A stretch of 64,000 nt of DNA, from assembly GCF_900114345.1 (NCBI RefSeq), contig NZ_FOZJ01000002.1:620001-684000 (forward strand). Reading direction: 5' to 3'. The stretch's first letter is position 1. Each line of letters opens with the position of its first letter. The notes under the pieces were generated by a model, which did not search any database, was not told the origin of the DNA, and worked only from the letters and a program-made list of their open reading frames with translations. Positions 9,872 to 19,520 of the stretch are shown here, one piece after another. The stretch comes from Microbacterium sp. cf046. Its GTDB lineage: Bacteria > Actinomycetota > Actinomycetes > Actinomycetales > Microbacteriaceae. The position numbers and the translations under genes were made by a program.

Positions 9872-10531
9872 TCAGTGCTGATGGTGGCGGACGGCACTCG
9901 CGCGCAGTGCCGAGATCGCTGCATCGGGGTCGGCCGCGCCGAAGACCGCCGAGCCCGCGACGAACGTATCGGCACCCGCCTCGGCGGCCTGCGCGATCGT
10001 GGACTCGCTGATCCCGCCGTCGACCTGCAGCCAGATCGACGACCCGCGCGAGCGCGCCTCATCCGCGAGGAGCCGCAGCTTGGGCATCGTCTCCGGCATG
10101 AAGGACTGCCCACCGAACCCCGGCTCGACTGTCATCACGAGGATCTGGTCGAACTCGTCGAGGACGTCGAACAGCCCCTCGATCTGCGTCGCCGGCTTGA
10201 CGGCCAGTCCCGCGCGTGCGCCGATCGCGCGGAGGCGGCGGGCCAGGGCGATCGGCTCCGTCGCCGCTTCCAGGTGGAAGGTGACCGAGGCGGCACCGAG
10301 TTCGGCGTATTCGGGCGCCCACCGTTCGGGCTCGTCGATCATGAGGTGCACATCCAGGGGCACCGGGCTCGTCGCCTGGATGCGCCCGACCATCTGCGGT
10401 CCGAAGGTGAGATTGGGCACGAAGTGGTTGTCCATCACGTCGACGTGCACGAAGTCCGCGCCGTCGATCCGCGCCAGTTCGCTCTCGACATTCGCGAAAT
10501 CGGCCGCGAGGATGCTCGGGTTGATGCGCAT
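9872..10531 (-). CDS. rpe: Ribulose-phosphate 3-epimerase
   Basis: Rpe interconverts ribulose 5-phosphate and xylulose 5-phosphate in the pentose phosphate pathway. The 219-residue TIM barrel has INPSILAADFANVE, the metal site HVDVMDNHFVPN, LDVHLMID, VEPGFGGQSF and the second catalytic Asp in LQVDGGI. ATG 10531 is the homologous start; the frame continues 18 codons upstream without similarity. In Mycobacterium rpe follows the fmt-rsmB pair; here the divergent glutaminase gene separates them. Confidence 0.96.
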   Translation of the reverse strand: MRINPSILAADFANVESELARIDGADFVHVDVMDNHFVPNLTFGPQMVGRIQATSPVPLDVHLMIDEPERWAPEYAELGAASVTFHLEAATEPIALARRLRAIGARAGLAVKPATQIEGLFDVLDEFDQILVMTVEPGFGGQSFMPETMPKLRLLADEARSRGSSIWLQVDGGISESTIAQAAEAGADTFVAGSAVFGAADPDAAISALRASAVRHHQH

Positions 10532-10605
10532 GCCGGTCACCGTACCGGCACGGCTCTGCTCTCGACTGTCCTCTGGGCTGCGCACGCGTCCATTATGGTC
10601 GAGCC

Positions 10606-11778
10606 GTGGACCCCATCACGGCGTTGCTCGAGAAGGTGCTGATCGAGATCGGACCGCACGATTCTGGCGAGCCGGCTTCCTACATCCCCGAACTCGCCGA
10701 ATCCGATCCGAACCTGCTCGCGTTCGGAGTGGTCGGTCCCCGCGGCCGGGTCATGACGGTCGGCGATGACGGCGCGGAATTCACGATCCAGTCGATGTCG
10801 AAGCCGTTCGTGCTCGCACTGGCGCTGCACACGTTCGGGCGCGAAGCAGTCTTCGCCCGAGTGGGAGCCGAGCCCAGCGGCGAGCCGTTCAACGCGATCA
10901 GTCTCGAGGCGGGGACCGGGCGACCCGCCAATCCGATGGTCAACGCCGGCGCGATCGCCACCACCTCGCTGATCCCCGGCGCCGACATCGACGAACGCAC
11001 CGCCGCGATCGTCGCCATGATGTCGGCATTCGCGGGTCGATCGCTCTGGATCGACGAGTCCGTGTACGCGTCCGAGTCGGCCACAGGCGATCGCAATCGC
11101 GCCCTCGCCCATCTGCTGAAGTCGTACGGCATCGTCGAGGGGTCCGTGCACGATGCCGTCGAGACCTACTTCCGGCAGTGCTCGGTGCTCGTCACCGTGC
11201 GCGATCTGGCGGTCATGGCAGCGACGCTCGCCTTCGGAGGTCGCAACCCCGTCACGCGCGAGCGGGTCGTCTCCGAACGGGTGGCGCGCGACGTGACCTC
11301 GATCATGGCGAGCTGCGGCATGTACGACTTCTCCGGCGAATGGATGCTGCGCGTCGGCCTTCCGGCCAAGAGCGGCGTCAGCGGCGGTGTGATGGCGGTG
11401 GCGCCGTCGCAGTTCGGTGTCGCCGCGTTCAGCCCGCGGCTGGACGCCCACGGCAACAGCGTGCGCGCGCAGGCCATCGTCGCGATGCTCTCGGACCGGT
11501 TCGGAATGCATCTGCTGGAGCCGCACGAGAGCATCGCAGCGCCGGGCATCTCGGTGCAGGAGTCCGCGGCGGGCCCGGTCGTCCGCCTGGGCGGCGAGCT
11601 CGGCTTCGCAGGCGCCGAGCGCGTGCTGTCGATGCTGCGGGAGATCGTCACCGCGGCGCCGAACGCCGCGGTGATCACGGTCGATGCGGCTGAACTCGCC
11701 CGCTCGCACCCTGCCGCGGTCATGGTGCTGCAGACGGAGATCGACAGCATGGCGCCGAGGGTGCGTCTGCTGCAGTGA
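10606..11778 (+). CDS. glsA: Glutaminase A with a short STAS-like C-terminal extension
   Basis: The enzyme hydrolyses glutamine to glutamate and ammonia and has a beta-lactamase-like fold. The nucleophile motif QSMSKPF places Ser63 and Lys66 at the catalytic S-x-x-K; SYIPELA, NAGAIATTSLI and the SGVSGGVMAVAP loop are also typical. The catalytic domain ends near residue 310. The last 70 residues (VRLGGELGFAGAERVL to VRLLQ) resemble a STAS fold but are shorter than the STAS plus cyclic-nucleotide domains found in some actinobacterial relatives. The start is GTG 10606. The gene is divergent from rpe and alone on the plus strand here. Confidence 0.93.
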   Translation: MDPITALLEKVLIEIGPHDSGEPASYIPELAESDPNLLAFGVVGPRGRVMTVGDDGAEFTIQSMSKPFVLALALHTFGREAVFARVGAEPSGEPFNAISLEAGTGRPANPMVNAGAIATTSLIPGADIDERTAAIVAMMSAFAGRSLWIDESVYASESATGDRNRALAHLLKSYGIVEGSVHDAVETYFRQCSVLVTVRDLAVMAATLAFGGRNPVTRERVVSERVARDVTSIMASCGMYDFSGEWMLRVGLPAKSGVSGGVMAVAPSQFGVAAFSPRLDAHGNSVRAQAIVAMLSDRFGMHLLEPHESIAAPGISVQESAAGPVVRLGGELGFAGAERVLSMLREIVTAAPNAAVITVDAAELARSHPAAVMVLQTEIDSMAPRVRLLQ

Positions 11779-11799
11779 CGGCATCGCCCGCGGGACGAG

Positions 11800-13164
11800 T
11801 CAGGGGCGCCGCAGGAGCGTGATCGACATCGCATCCGTGTTGTGACGGTGCGGCCACAGCTGTGCGCGACCGGAGCCATCGTTCTGTGGGGGCAGCCCGG
11901 GATCGGCGACGGCGAGGTCTCTGACGACCGCGCGCGCATCGAGCTCCTCGATCGCGCCGCCGAACTCGCGGCGGACCTCGCCGACGACGCCGGCCGTCTC
12001 GGCCAGGTGCGGAGAGCAGGTGACATACGCCACGATTCCGCCCGGCCGGAGACCGCCGATCGCCGCGATGAGCAGCTCCCCCTGCAGCTGAGTCAGCTCC
12101 GGCACGTCGGCCGGTGATTTGCGCCACCGCGCCTCCGGTCGACGTCGCAGCGCACCGAGCCCCGTGCAGGGCGCATCCACGAGGATCCTGTCGTATCCGC
12201 CGGCACCCGCCCGCGTGCGCCCGTCCTCCTCCGAGACCGGCACCTCGAGCGGAACTCCGGCGATCGCCTGCCGGACGAGTCCGGCTCGGGCCGGGGAGAC
12301 CTCGTTCGCCTCGAGTCGCGCGCCGCCCTGCAGCGCCTCCGCTGCGAGCACCGCAGTCTTGCCTCCGGGGCCGGCGCACAGGTCGAGCCACCGCTCGCCC
12401 TCCCGGACGGGAAGTGCGCGGGTGAGCGCGAGTGCTGCCAGCTGCGATCCCTCGTCCTGCACGCGCAGCGTGCCGCCCGACTCCCGGACGAGCCGCTCGG
12501 GGTCACCGCCGCCGAGGCGGAACCCCAGCGGCGAGTACGGCGTGTGCCGTGCGTCATCCGGAACGTCGGCCAGCCCGGGAAGGGCGGCCATCGTCACGCG
12601 CGGCGACGCGTTGTCGGCGGTCAGCAGCGCCTCCAGCTCATCCGCGCGCCCCTCCGCCGCGAGGGCGCGCCGGAATGCCCGCACGATCCACACCGGGTGC
12701 GAGAACACCAGACCGAGGCGCTCGTCATCCGACCGCGCGCTCGCCGCGACCCGCGCCATCCACTCCCCCGGCGTGTCGCGGGAGATCCGCCGCAGCACGG
12801 CGTTCGCGAACCCGGCCGCTCCGCGGCTGCCGGCGCTCCGCGCCAATTCGACCGACTCGTTGACGGCCGCGTGCGAGGCGACGCGCGTGGACAGCAGCTG
12901 ATGGGCGCCCAGGCGAAGCGCATCGAGGACGGCCGAATCGATCTCGTGGACGGGGCGGTCGGCGGCGATCTCGATCACGGCGTCGTAGGTGCCCTGGCGG
13001 CGCAGCGTGCCGTAGGTCAGCTCGGTGGCCAGACCGGCATCGGCGGTGTCCAGTCCTGCGCGGGCGATCGCTCTCGGCAGCAGCAGGTTCGCGTAGGCGT
13101 CCGACTCGTTGACCGCACGGATCGTCTCGAACGCGACGCGACGGGAGGTGTTCGCGGAGCTCAT
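11800..13164 (-). CDS. rsmB: 16S rRNA (cytosine967-C5)-methyltransferase, RsmB/NOL1/NOP2/Sun family
   Basis: The 454-residue protein has an N-terminal NusB-like RNA-binding domain (about 10-140) and a C-terminal Rossmann methyltransferase domain. The SAM loop is LDLCAGPGGKT. The two cysteines of m5C methyltransferases are in DAPCTGLGALRR and YVTCSPH. ATG 13164 overlaps the fmt stop (ATGA), so the two genes are coupled, as in the conserved actinobacterial fmt-rsmB pair. Confidence 0.93.
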   Translation of the reverse strand: MSSANTSRRVAFETIRAVNESDAYANLLLPRAIARAGLDTADAGLATELTYGTLRRQGTYDAVIEIAADRPVHEIDSAVLDALRLGAHQLLSTRVASHAAVNESVELARSAGSRGAAGFANAVLRRISRDTPGEWMARVAASARSDDERLGLVFSHPVWIVRAFRRALAAEGRADELEALLTADNASPRVTMAALPGLADVPDDARHTPYSPLGFRLGGGDPERLVRESGGTLRVQDEGSQLAALALTRALPVREGERWLDLCAGPGGKTAVLAAEALQGGARLEANEVSPARAGLVRQAIAGVPLEVPVSEEDGRTRAGAGGYDRILVDAPCTGLGALRRRPEARWRKSPADVPELTQLQGELLIAAIGGLRPGGIVAYVTCSPHLAETAGVVGEVRREFGGAIEELDARAVVRDLAVADPGLPPQNDGSGRAQLWPHRHNTDAMSITLLRRP

Positions 13165-14087
13165 GGCTCGAACCTCGTGGGCGCTCCCTCGCGGCGACCG
13201 CGCCACCAGTCCGCGGCCTGCATGGGCCCCTTGCCTGCCGGCTGCACGCGGTCCAGGACGACGGCGTCGGTCGCCGTGCCGACGATCACGTCGCGACCGA
13301 GGGCGGACAGCGCACCGGGCTCGAGGCGCGGTGCATCGGCGGGTGCGGCCCGCGCGGTCAGCACCTTGACCCGGGAGCCGTCCAGCGTCGTGTGCGCGCC
13401 GGGCTCAGGGGTCACCCCGCGCACCCGCGCCAGCACCGCCTCCCGCGACTCGGCCCATCGGATGCGCCCGTCGTCGTCGCCGAGCTTCAGCGCGGGCGTC
13501 GGCTCACCTGCCTGGGGCACGGCGACGGCCGTTCCCCGGGCGATCGCGTCGACCACCTCCTCCAGCAGCTCGGCGCCGTCGACCGACAGCGCCGAGAGCA
13601 CGTCTCCGGCGGTGGCGCCGTCGGGAACCGGGTACTCGCGCTCCGCGAAGACGTCGCCCGCGTCGAGCGCAGGAACGAGCTGGAACACCGACGCACCGGT
13701 CACGGGGTCACCCGCGATGAGTGCATGCTGCACGGGCGCCGCGCCGCGCCATCGGGGAAGCAGCGAGAAGTGCAGGTTGATCCACCCGTGCGCGGGCGTG
13801 GACAGCAGCGGCTCGCGCACCAGGCCGCCGTACGCGACGATGACTCCGAGGTCCGGGCGGAGGGCTCCGATGCGCGCGGTCGCGTCCGCATCCATTCGAT
13901 CCGTCCGGATCGTCTCGATGCCGAGTTCGTCCGCCGCGACGGCGACCGGCGACGGGGTGATCACCCGTTTGCGGCCGACCGGCGCGTCGCGGCGGGTGAT
14001 CGCCGCGATGACGTCGTGATCGGATGCCGCGAGCAGGCGCAACGACGGAACCGCGGCATCGGGTGTGCCGGCGAAAACGAGGCGCAT
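13161..14087 (-). CDS. fmt: Methionyl-tRNA formyltransferase
   Basis: Fmt formylates initiator Met-tRNA using 10-formyltetrahydrofolate. The 308-residue protein begins MRLVFAGTPDAAVPSL and has the formyltransferase signature INLHFSLLPRWRGAAPVQ with the catalytic Asn and His, the Asp region PALDAGDVF, and a C-terminal tRNA-binding OB domain. ATG 14087 is eight bases after the priA stop. It lies between priA and rsmB, as in Mycobacterium. Confidence 0.96.
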   Translation of the reverse strand: MRLVFAGTPDAAVPSLRLLAASDHDVIAAITRRDAPVGRKRVITPSPVAVAADELGIETIRTDRMDADATARIGALRPDLGVIVAYGGLVREPLLSTPAHGWINLHFSLLPRWRGAAPVQHALIAGDPVTGASVFQLVPALDAGDVFAEREYPVPDGATAGDVLSALSVDGAELLEEVVDAIARGTAVAVPQAGEPTPALKLGDDDGRIRWAESREAVLARVRGVTPEPGAHTTLDGSRVKVLTARAAPADAPRLEPGALSALGRDVIVGTATDAVVLDRVQPAGKGPMQAADWWRGRREGAPTRFEP

Positions 14088-14095
14088 GGCGTTCC

Positions 14096-16108
14096 TCACA
14101 GGTCGAGGTCGGGCACGTCGACCCGGACTCTGAGTGTATTGCGCGCGCCCGGGGTACGAGACTTGGGATTCCTCCGCACGCGCAGGGCGTCGGCCACCAG
14201 GGAGCCTCGGAGGCTCCCCGCCACGGCCGCTCCGTGGGCGTAGTCGAAGCGCACCAGCGCGCGCACCGCGTCGCCGTCGGTGGTGACGCCAGGCTGTCGC
14301 GTCGCAGGCGAGACGGCGACGGGCCCGAGCACGGCTTCGTCGTCGAGCGTCGGGACCGCATCGCGGAGGGCGCTCAACGCGGTCTCCAGCGCACGTCGAC
14401 TGCCCTCGAGCGCTGCGACGCGCACCGTCGGCGGCATGCGCAGCGGGGCGCGGTCCGCCAGCTCGGCGCGGGCATAGGCGGGTTGGGTCCAGGTCGCCAA
14501 GGCTCGGGCGACGGGCCCGGTCACCCCGACCAGATGCACGGGCGACCCGGGCGCCGCGAGCGCGGCGGCGTTCGACCACCACCGCAGGCAGGACTCGCCG
14601 ATCCGCAGGTCTTCGGACTGCAGCATCCGATCGCCGTCGAGCAGGACGACCGCCCGGTATCCCCCGTCGGCGATCGGCTCCGCGCCGCGGGTCGCGACCA
14701 CGAGCGCGGGACGGTCTTCGACATGCAGCACCGGATGCTCGCCGTCCGCGACGATGATCCGGGTGTCGGGGAATGCGCGTCCGAGCTCATCGGCAGTGCG
14801 CTCGCTGCCGGATGACGCCATCCTCACTCGCACCGACGCGCATTTCGGGCAGACCCACGCCGTCGCGACACGTCCGCACCATGCGCATTCGGGCGCGGCG
14901 CCGCGGCGGGCGGCATGCAGCGGTCCGCCGCAGTGCGCGCAGCGGGCCGGGGTGCGGCAGTCCGCGCACACGAGCACCGGCGCGTAGCCGGGCCGCGCCA
15001 CCTGGACCAGCACCGGGCCGGTCTTGAGTGCCTCGCGCGCCGCCGCGAATGCCGCCGATGGCACTCGCGCGCCGCGCGACTCGCCCTCCTTGGTGGCGCT
15101 CAGCACGACGCGTGGTGAAGCCCGCCGCGCTGCTGATACGTCACGCACGAATCCGAGCCCGACCAGACGTTCGATGTCGGTCGTCCGGGTGTGCCCGGCG
15201 AAGATCAGTGCGCAGTCGTCGAGCTCCTGCCGGATCAGGGCGGCGTCCCGCGCGTGCACCCCGGGGCTGAGCGGTTCGGCCAGGAGCGGATCGCCGTCGT
15301 CCCAGAGCGCGATGAGCCCGAGGCGGTGCACCGGCGCGTACACCGAGGAGCGGTTGCCCACGACGATGCACGGCGACGACGCCAGCATGCGCAGGAAGGC
15401 CGAGTAGCGGGCAGGCGAGGTCTGCCGTGCGTCGTTGCGGATGATCGCATCGGCCGGCGCGCGCCCGGCGAGCGCCGCCTCGAGCTGCGCCTGATCGCGA
15501 TGATCGGGCACGACGAGGATCGCACTCCGACCCGCCGCGAGCGTCCGCACGGCGGCGGCCGCGATGAGGACGGCCCACGCGCCGACGGTGGCGCGGGTCT
15601 CGAGCCGAGCAGGCTCGGGTGGCGCGTCGAATGCCCCACGTCCGCGGTGATCGAGGCAGTCGATCAGCGCGGGATACGGCGCGAGGCGCGAATCCGCCCA
15701 GCCGCGCGACTGCGCGTCGACGTCGGGGGCAGCGGGCGGCTCCGCGGCCATCCACGCCTTCTCGGCGCGCACCATGCGCTTGGGGATCGCGAGCCTCAGG
15801 ATGTCCGTGGCCGATCCGGCGGCGCGATCCGCGGCTCGCCTGGCCAGCGCGTACAGTCCGGGCGTGAGGACCTCGGTCGGCGAGACGACCGCCTCCACAT
15901 CCGAGAGCGGCCGGTCTGCGGCGTCCGCCTCCCCCACCTCGACGACGAGCGCGTCGATGACCCGCCCTGCGCTGCGCAGCGGGACGCGCACTCGAACCCC
16001 GGGCCGGACGGCCGAGCGCAGTTCGTCGGGAATCGCGTAGTCGAACAGGCGGTCCAGCTGAGGGAGGGGCGAATCGACCAGGACGCGCGCGACGTGCCGC
16101 GCGGTCAT
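14096..16108 (-). CDS. priA: PriA-like primosomal protein lacking helicase motifs
   Basis: The 670-residue product aligns with PriA: an N-terminal DNA-binding domain (VLVDSPLPQLDRLFDYAIP), a central helicase-like region and a zinc-binding block with four CxxC-like pairs (CADCRTPARCAHCGG and CAWCGRVATAWVCPKCAS). The Walker A site expected near residues 150-190 and the DEAH box are not recognisable; the region reads LALWDDGDPLL where DEEH would be. Such degenerate PriA proteins are usual in Actinobacteria, so it may act in replication restart as a structural loader rather than a motor. ATG 16108 is one base after the metK stop. Confidence 0.85.
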   Translation of the reverse strand: MTARHVARVLVDSPLPQLDRLFDYAIPDELRSAVRPGVRVRVPLRSAGRVIDALVVEVGEADAADRPLSDVEAVVSPTEVLTPGLYALARRAADRAAGSATDILRLAIPKRMVRAEKAWMAAEPPAAPDVDAQSRGWADSRLAPYPALIDCLDHRGRGAFDAPPEPARLETRATVGAWAVLIAAAAVRTLAAGRSAILVVPDHRDQAQLEAALAGRAPADAIIRNDARQTSPARYSAFLRMLASSPCIVVGNRSSVYAPVHRLGLIALWDDGDPLLAEPLSPGVHARDAALIRQELDDCALIFAGHTRTTDIERLVGLGFVRDVSAARRASPRVVLSATKEGESRGARVPSAAFAAAREALKTGPVLVQVARPGYAPVLVCADCRTPARCAHCGGPLHAARRGAAPECAWCGRVATAWVCPKCASVRVRMASSGSERTADELGRAFPDTRIIVADGEHPVLHVEDRPALVVATRGAEPIADGGYRAVVLLDGDRMLQSEDLRIGESCLRWWSNAAALAAPGSPVHLVGVTGPVARALATWTQPAYARAELADRAPLRMPPTVRVAALEGSRRALETALSALRDAVPTLDDEAVLGPVAVSPATRQPGVTTDGDAVRALVRFDYAHGAAVAGSLRGSLVADALRVRRNPKSRTPGARNTLRVRVDVPDLDL

Positions 16109-16109
16109 C

Positions 16110-17303
16110 TCAGAGCCCGGAGGCCGCGCGCAGATCGTCGACGCGGTCGGTGCGCTCCCAGGTGAAGTCGGGCAGCTCTCTGCCGAAGTGGCCGTACGCG
16201 GCGGTCTGCGCGTAGATCGGACGCAGCAGGTCGAGCCGGTCGATGATGGCCTTCGGTCGCAGGTCGAAGACGTCGAGGATCGCCCGTGTGATGACCGCGT
16301 CATCGACATGACCGGTGCCGAACGACTCGACGTACAGCCCGACCGGGTTCGCCTTGCCGATGGCATAGGCGATCTGCACCTCGAGCCGATCGGCGAGGCC
16401 CGCCGCGACCGCGTTCTTGGCGACCCAGCGCATCGCGTAGGCGGCGGAACGGTCGACCTTGGACGGATCCTTGCCGCTGAACGCGCCGCCGCCGTGCCGG
16501 GACGCTCCACCGTAGGTGTCGATGATGATCTTGCGCCCGGTCAGCCCCGCGTCGCCCTTGGGGCCGCCGGTGACGAACGGCCCGGCCGGGTTGATGTAGA
16601 ACTTGACGTCCGGCACGTCGAGGCCGGTCGCCTCGAGCACGGGATCGATCACCTCGGCGCGCACCGCCGCGCGCAGCGCCTTCTGCGAGATGTCGGGGTG
16701 GTGCTGTGTCGAGAGCACGACGGATTCGACGGTCTTCGGCGTCTGCCCGTCGTAGCCGAGAGTCACCTGCGTCTTGCCGTCCGGACGCAGGAACGGCAGC
16801 GCACCGGAACGGCGCACCTCTGCGAGTCGCTCGGCCATGCGGTGCGCGGTCCAGATGGCCATCGGCATCAGTTCGGGCGTCTCGGTCGTCGCATAGCCGA
16901 ACATGATGCCCTGGTCGCCGGCGCCCTGCTCGTCGCGCGGATCGGTCGAGCCGTCCTCGCGGCGCTCGAACGCCTTGTCGACGCCCGCCGCGATGTCGGA
17001 GGACTGAGCGCCGATCGACACGCTCACGCCGCACGAGTCACCGTCGAAGCCGGTGTCGCTCGAGGTGTAGCCGATGCGATTGACGACACCGCGGACGATG
17101 GCCGGGATCTCGACGTAGGCGCTCGTGGACACCTCGCCTGCGACGTGGACGAGGCCGGTCGTGACCAGCGTCTCCACGGCGACCCGTCCGTTCGGGTCCT
17201 CCGCGAGGATCGCGTCGAGGATGCTGTCCGAGATCTGGTCGCAGATCTTGTCGGGGTGGCCCTCGGTCACGGACTCGGACGTGAACAGGCGCAGCTGTGT
17301 CAT
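16110..17303 (-). CDS. metK: S-adenosylmethionine synthase
   Basis: MetK makes SAM from methionine and ATP. The 397-residue enzyme has the signatures [26 protein letters not shown] and [19 protein letters not shown], with the loop residues that gate the active site. ATG 17303 is well supported. It heads metK-priA-fmt-rsmB. The order pyr-gmk-rpoZ-metK resembles Mycobacterium except that coaBC (dfp) is missing between rpoZ and metK. I found no SAM riboswitch in the 105-base upstream gap. Confidence 0.98.
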   Translation of the reverse strand: MTQLRLFTSESVTEGHPDKICDQISDSILDAILAEDPNGRVAVETLVTTGLVHVAGEVSTSAYVEIPAIVRGVVNRIGYTSSDTGFDGDSCGVSVSIGAQSSDIAAGVDKAFERREDGSTDPRDEQGAGDQGIMFGYATTETPELMPMAIWTAHRMAERLAEVRRSGALPFLRPDGKTQVTLGYDGQTPKTVESVVLSTQHHPDISQKALRAAVRAEVIDPVLEATGLDVPDVKFYINPAGPFVTGGPKGDAGLTGRKIIIDTYGGASRHGGGAFSGKDPSKVDRSAAYAMRWVAKNAVAAGLADRLEVQIAYAIGKANPVGLYVESFGTGHVDDAVITRAILDVFDLRPKAIIDRLDLLRPIYAQTAAYGHFGRELPDFTWERTDRVDDLRAASGL

Positions 17304-17352
17304 CGATGCTCCAGATGGATGGCGGAGTCGGGTGCGGGTAGGCACAAGTATG

Positions 17353-17381
17353 CCCACCTCGGCCGACACGGCCGAGGTGGG
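17353..17381 (-). terminator. Perfect 12-bp hairpin between rpoZ and metK
   Basis: The arms CCCACCTCGGCC (17353-17364) and GGCCGAGGTGGG (17370-17381) pair perfectly around a five-base loop. The hairpin lies 28 bases after the rpoZ stop. There is no clear U-run after it, so it is either a U-less intrinsic terminator or an RNA 3'-end stabiliser for the pyr-rpoZ operon. Confidence 0.6.
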
Positions 17382-17408
17382 TGCCTCAGGGAGTCATACC
17401 CCGGCCGG

Positions 17409-17663
17409 TCACTCCGCCGAGCGGAGGCGCAGCTTGTCTTCGTGGATCTCGTGCAGCGCGATCGTGAGGGGCTTGTCCTCGACGGTCGAGTCGACCAGCG
17501 GACCCACGTTGTCGAAGAGGTTGCCCTCGTGCAGGTCGGAGTAGTAGTCGTTGATCTGGCGCGCGCGCTTGGACGCGTAGATGACGAGCTGGTACTTCGA
17601 GTCGACCTTCTCGAGCAGGCTGTCGATGGGGGGATCGATGATCCCCTGGTTCGTTCCGGCCAT
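17409..17663 (-). CDS. rpoZ: DNA-directed RNA polymerase omega subunit
   Basis: The omega subunit helps assemble and stabilise RNA polymerase. The 84-residue product has the family core [20 protein letters not shown] and a C-terminus ending [12 protein letters not shown]. It follows the mIHF-gmk gene by about 60 bases, with a good ribosome-binding site (CAGGAGG) before ATG 17663. It is the last gene of the pyr operon before a strong hairpin. Confidence 0.97.
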   Translation of the reverse strand: MAGTNQGIIDPPIDSLLEKVDSKYQLVIYASKRARQINDYYSDLHEGNLFDNVGPLVDSTVEDKPLTIALHEIHEDKLRLRSAE

Positions 17664-17723
17664 GGCGAAACCTCCTGGGTTCGTGCGGATGTCGGTGGAA
17701 GGGTGACGGCGCCGAACGGCGCG

Positions 17724-18683
17724 CTAAACAGAACGCGCGGGCGCCTGAACCAATTCTACGACCTCCCGGGCGGCCGAGGCGACGTCGTCGTTCACGACCC
17801 GGAAGTCGAACTCGTTCTGCGCGGCCAGCTCGCCCTTCGCCGTGCGCAGGCGACGGGCGCGTTCCGCCTCCCCCTCCGTCCCGCGGCCGACGAGCCGCTG
17901 GACGAGTTCGTCCCAGCTCGGGGGCAGCAGGAACACGAGCGTCGCACTCGGCTCGGCGGCGCGGACCTGCCGTGCGCCCTGGAGGTCGATCTCGAGCAGC
18001 ACCGTGCGACCCTCCTGGAGGGCCTCCTCGATCGGACGGCGCGGAGTCCCGTATCGGTGCGTGTTGTGCACCGTCGCGTGCTCGAGCAGCTCGCCGTCGG
18101 CGATGAGCCTGTCGAACTCGGCGTCGTCGACGAAGAAGTAATGCGCTCCGTCGACCTCGTTCGGGCGCGCGGGCCGGGTCGTCGCCGACACCGACAGGAG
18201 GATCTCGGGGTGCTGCTCGCTGATCTGCGCGGCCACGGTCCCTTTCCCCACGGCGGTCGGGCCGGCGAGGACGACGAGTCTGCTGCGGCCGCCGCGCGCT
18301 CCGTGCTCGGGCCAGCGCGAATCGAGGAATCCGCGCATCGCGCGGCGCTGCCGTGCCCCGAGGCCGCCGAGTCGCTTGACCGGCGAGATCTCCAGCTCGG
18401 CGAGGATCCGGTCCCGCTTGCCCTCGCCGATGGCGGGGAGGCTGGTGAGGAACTCCGTCACCCGCATCGTGCCCGCCGGGGATGCCGGGTCCTCGAACGC
18501 CCTGCGCAGCAGGTCCTGCGGAGTGATGACCCGGGTCGCGACATCTCGCTTGAGTGAAGCGCGCGCACGTCGTGCCGCGACGGCACGGCGGGATGCCGCC
18601 ACACGGTCGACTTCGGGAGGTCGTGGGTGCGAGTCGGGCGTTCGGGGCGAGGCCCCACTGGGATCCCTGGGCTGATCAGGCAT
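17724..18683 (-). CDS. gmk: Fusion of actinobacterial integration host factor (mIHF) and guanylate kinase
   Basis: Residues 134-319 are guanylate kinase, which phosphorylates GMP to GDP: P-loop GPTAVGKGT (141-149), GMP-binding [19 protein letters not shown] and [11 protein letters not shown]. Residues 30-120 match the actinobacterial nucleoid protein mIHF: an [10 protein letters not shown] helix, [15 protein letters not shown] (helix-two-turn-helix) and [18 protein letters not shown]. In Mycobacterium these are separate adjacent genes (mihF, gmk); here one uninterrupted frame of 319 codons encodes both. The first 28 residues are Pro/Asp-rich and probably disordered. ATG 18683 overlaps the end of pyrF by eight bases. 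Whether the DNA-binding part still functions in the fusion is unknown. Confidence 0.92.
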   Translation of the reverse strand: MPDQPRDPSGASPRTPDSHPRPPEVDRVAASRRAVAARRARASLKRDVATRVITPQDLLRRAFEDPASPAGTMRVTEFLTSLPAIGEGKRDRILAELEISPVKRLGGLGARQRRAMRGFLDSRWPEHGARGGRSRLVVLAGPTAVGKGTVAAQISEQHPEILLSVSATTRPARPNEVDGAHYFFVDDAEFDRLIADGELLEHATVHNTHRYGTPRRPIEEALQEGRTVLLEIDLQGARQVRAAEPSATLVFLLPPSWDELVQRLVGRGTEGEAERARRLRTAKGELAAQNEFDFRVVNDDVASAAREVVELVQAPARSV

Positions 18684-19520
18684 GGAAGCTCCTGTATTCC
18701 TGGATGCGGGAATCGATCGCGTCGGCGAGGCGGTTCGGGCCGCTCGCGAGCAGGCTGCGGCTCTCCGAGGCGATCACCATGGGCGCGGCGGCGCCGAAGC
18801 GCGTGACGAGGTCTTGGGGCCCGGCGCCCTGGTGACCGAATCCCGGTCCGAGGATCGGCGCGGGCGGGGCGAACGGGCTCAACCCGGCCTCGGCCCAGTC
18901 GACTGTGGCGCCGATCACGAAGCCGATACTCCCCCACGAACCCGCTTCCGTCGTGCCCGCGTTGCGGGCCGACACCTCGGCGACGATGCCGGCGGACACG
19001 GTCGAGCCGCTCGGCAGGGTCGCACGCTGGGCGGTGAAGGCGTCCGGGTTGCTGGTGGCGGCCAGCACGAAGACGCCCTTGCCGGCCCGCTCGGCCAGGC
19101 GGAAGGTGCCCTCGAGCGTGCCGATGCCGAGGAACGGATTGGCGGTGATCGCGTCCGCCTCCAGCGGCGCTCCCGGGGTGAGCCACGCTTCCGCGTATGC
19201 GTCCATGGTCGTCCCGATGTCGCCGCGCTTCGCATCGGCGATGACGAGGAGCCCGGCGACGCGGGCGGCGGCCATCACCTCTTCGAGGACCATGAAGCCC
19301 GCGGGGCCGTGGCGCTCGAAGAACGAGACCTGGGGCTTGACGATGCCGACCCGTCCGGCCGCGGCATCCACCGCCGCCAGTGCGAGCTCGCGGGCGCCGG
19401 CCGCCGTGTCCTCCAGGCCCCAGTCTGCGAGAAGTCGCGCGTGCGGATCGATGCCCAGGCAGAGCGGCCCGAACTCGGCGAGGGCGTCGCGGACCCGGTC
19501 GCCGAACCCGATCGTCGCGG

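Noticed and set aside
13165-13206. rsmB start at 13206
   Set aside because: The extra 14 residues overlap fmt and have no similarity; ATG 13164 overlaps the fmt stop in the common ATGA form.
17304-17408. SAM riboswitch upstream of metK
   Set aside because: Only 105 bases are available, dominated by one simple hairpin that follows rpoZ; no SAM-I, SAM-II or SAM-IV core is recognisable.
16188-18557. 789-codon open frame on the plus strand opposite metK-rpoZ-gmk
   Set aside because: It crosses three real genes on the other strand and an intergenic hairpin, and has the composition of a GC-bias shadow.
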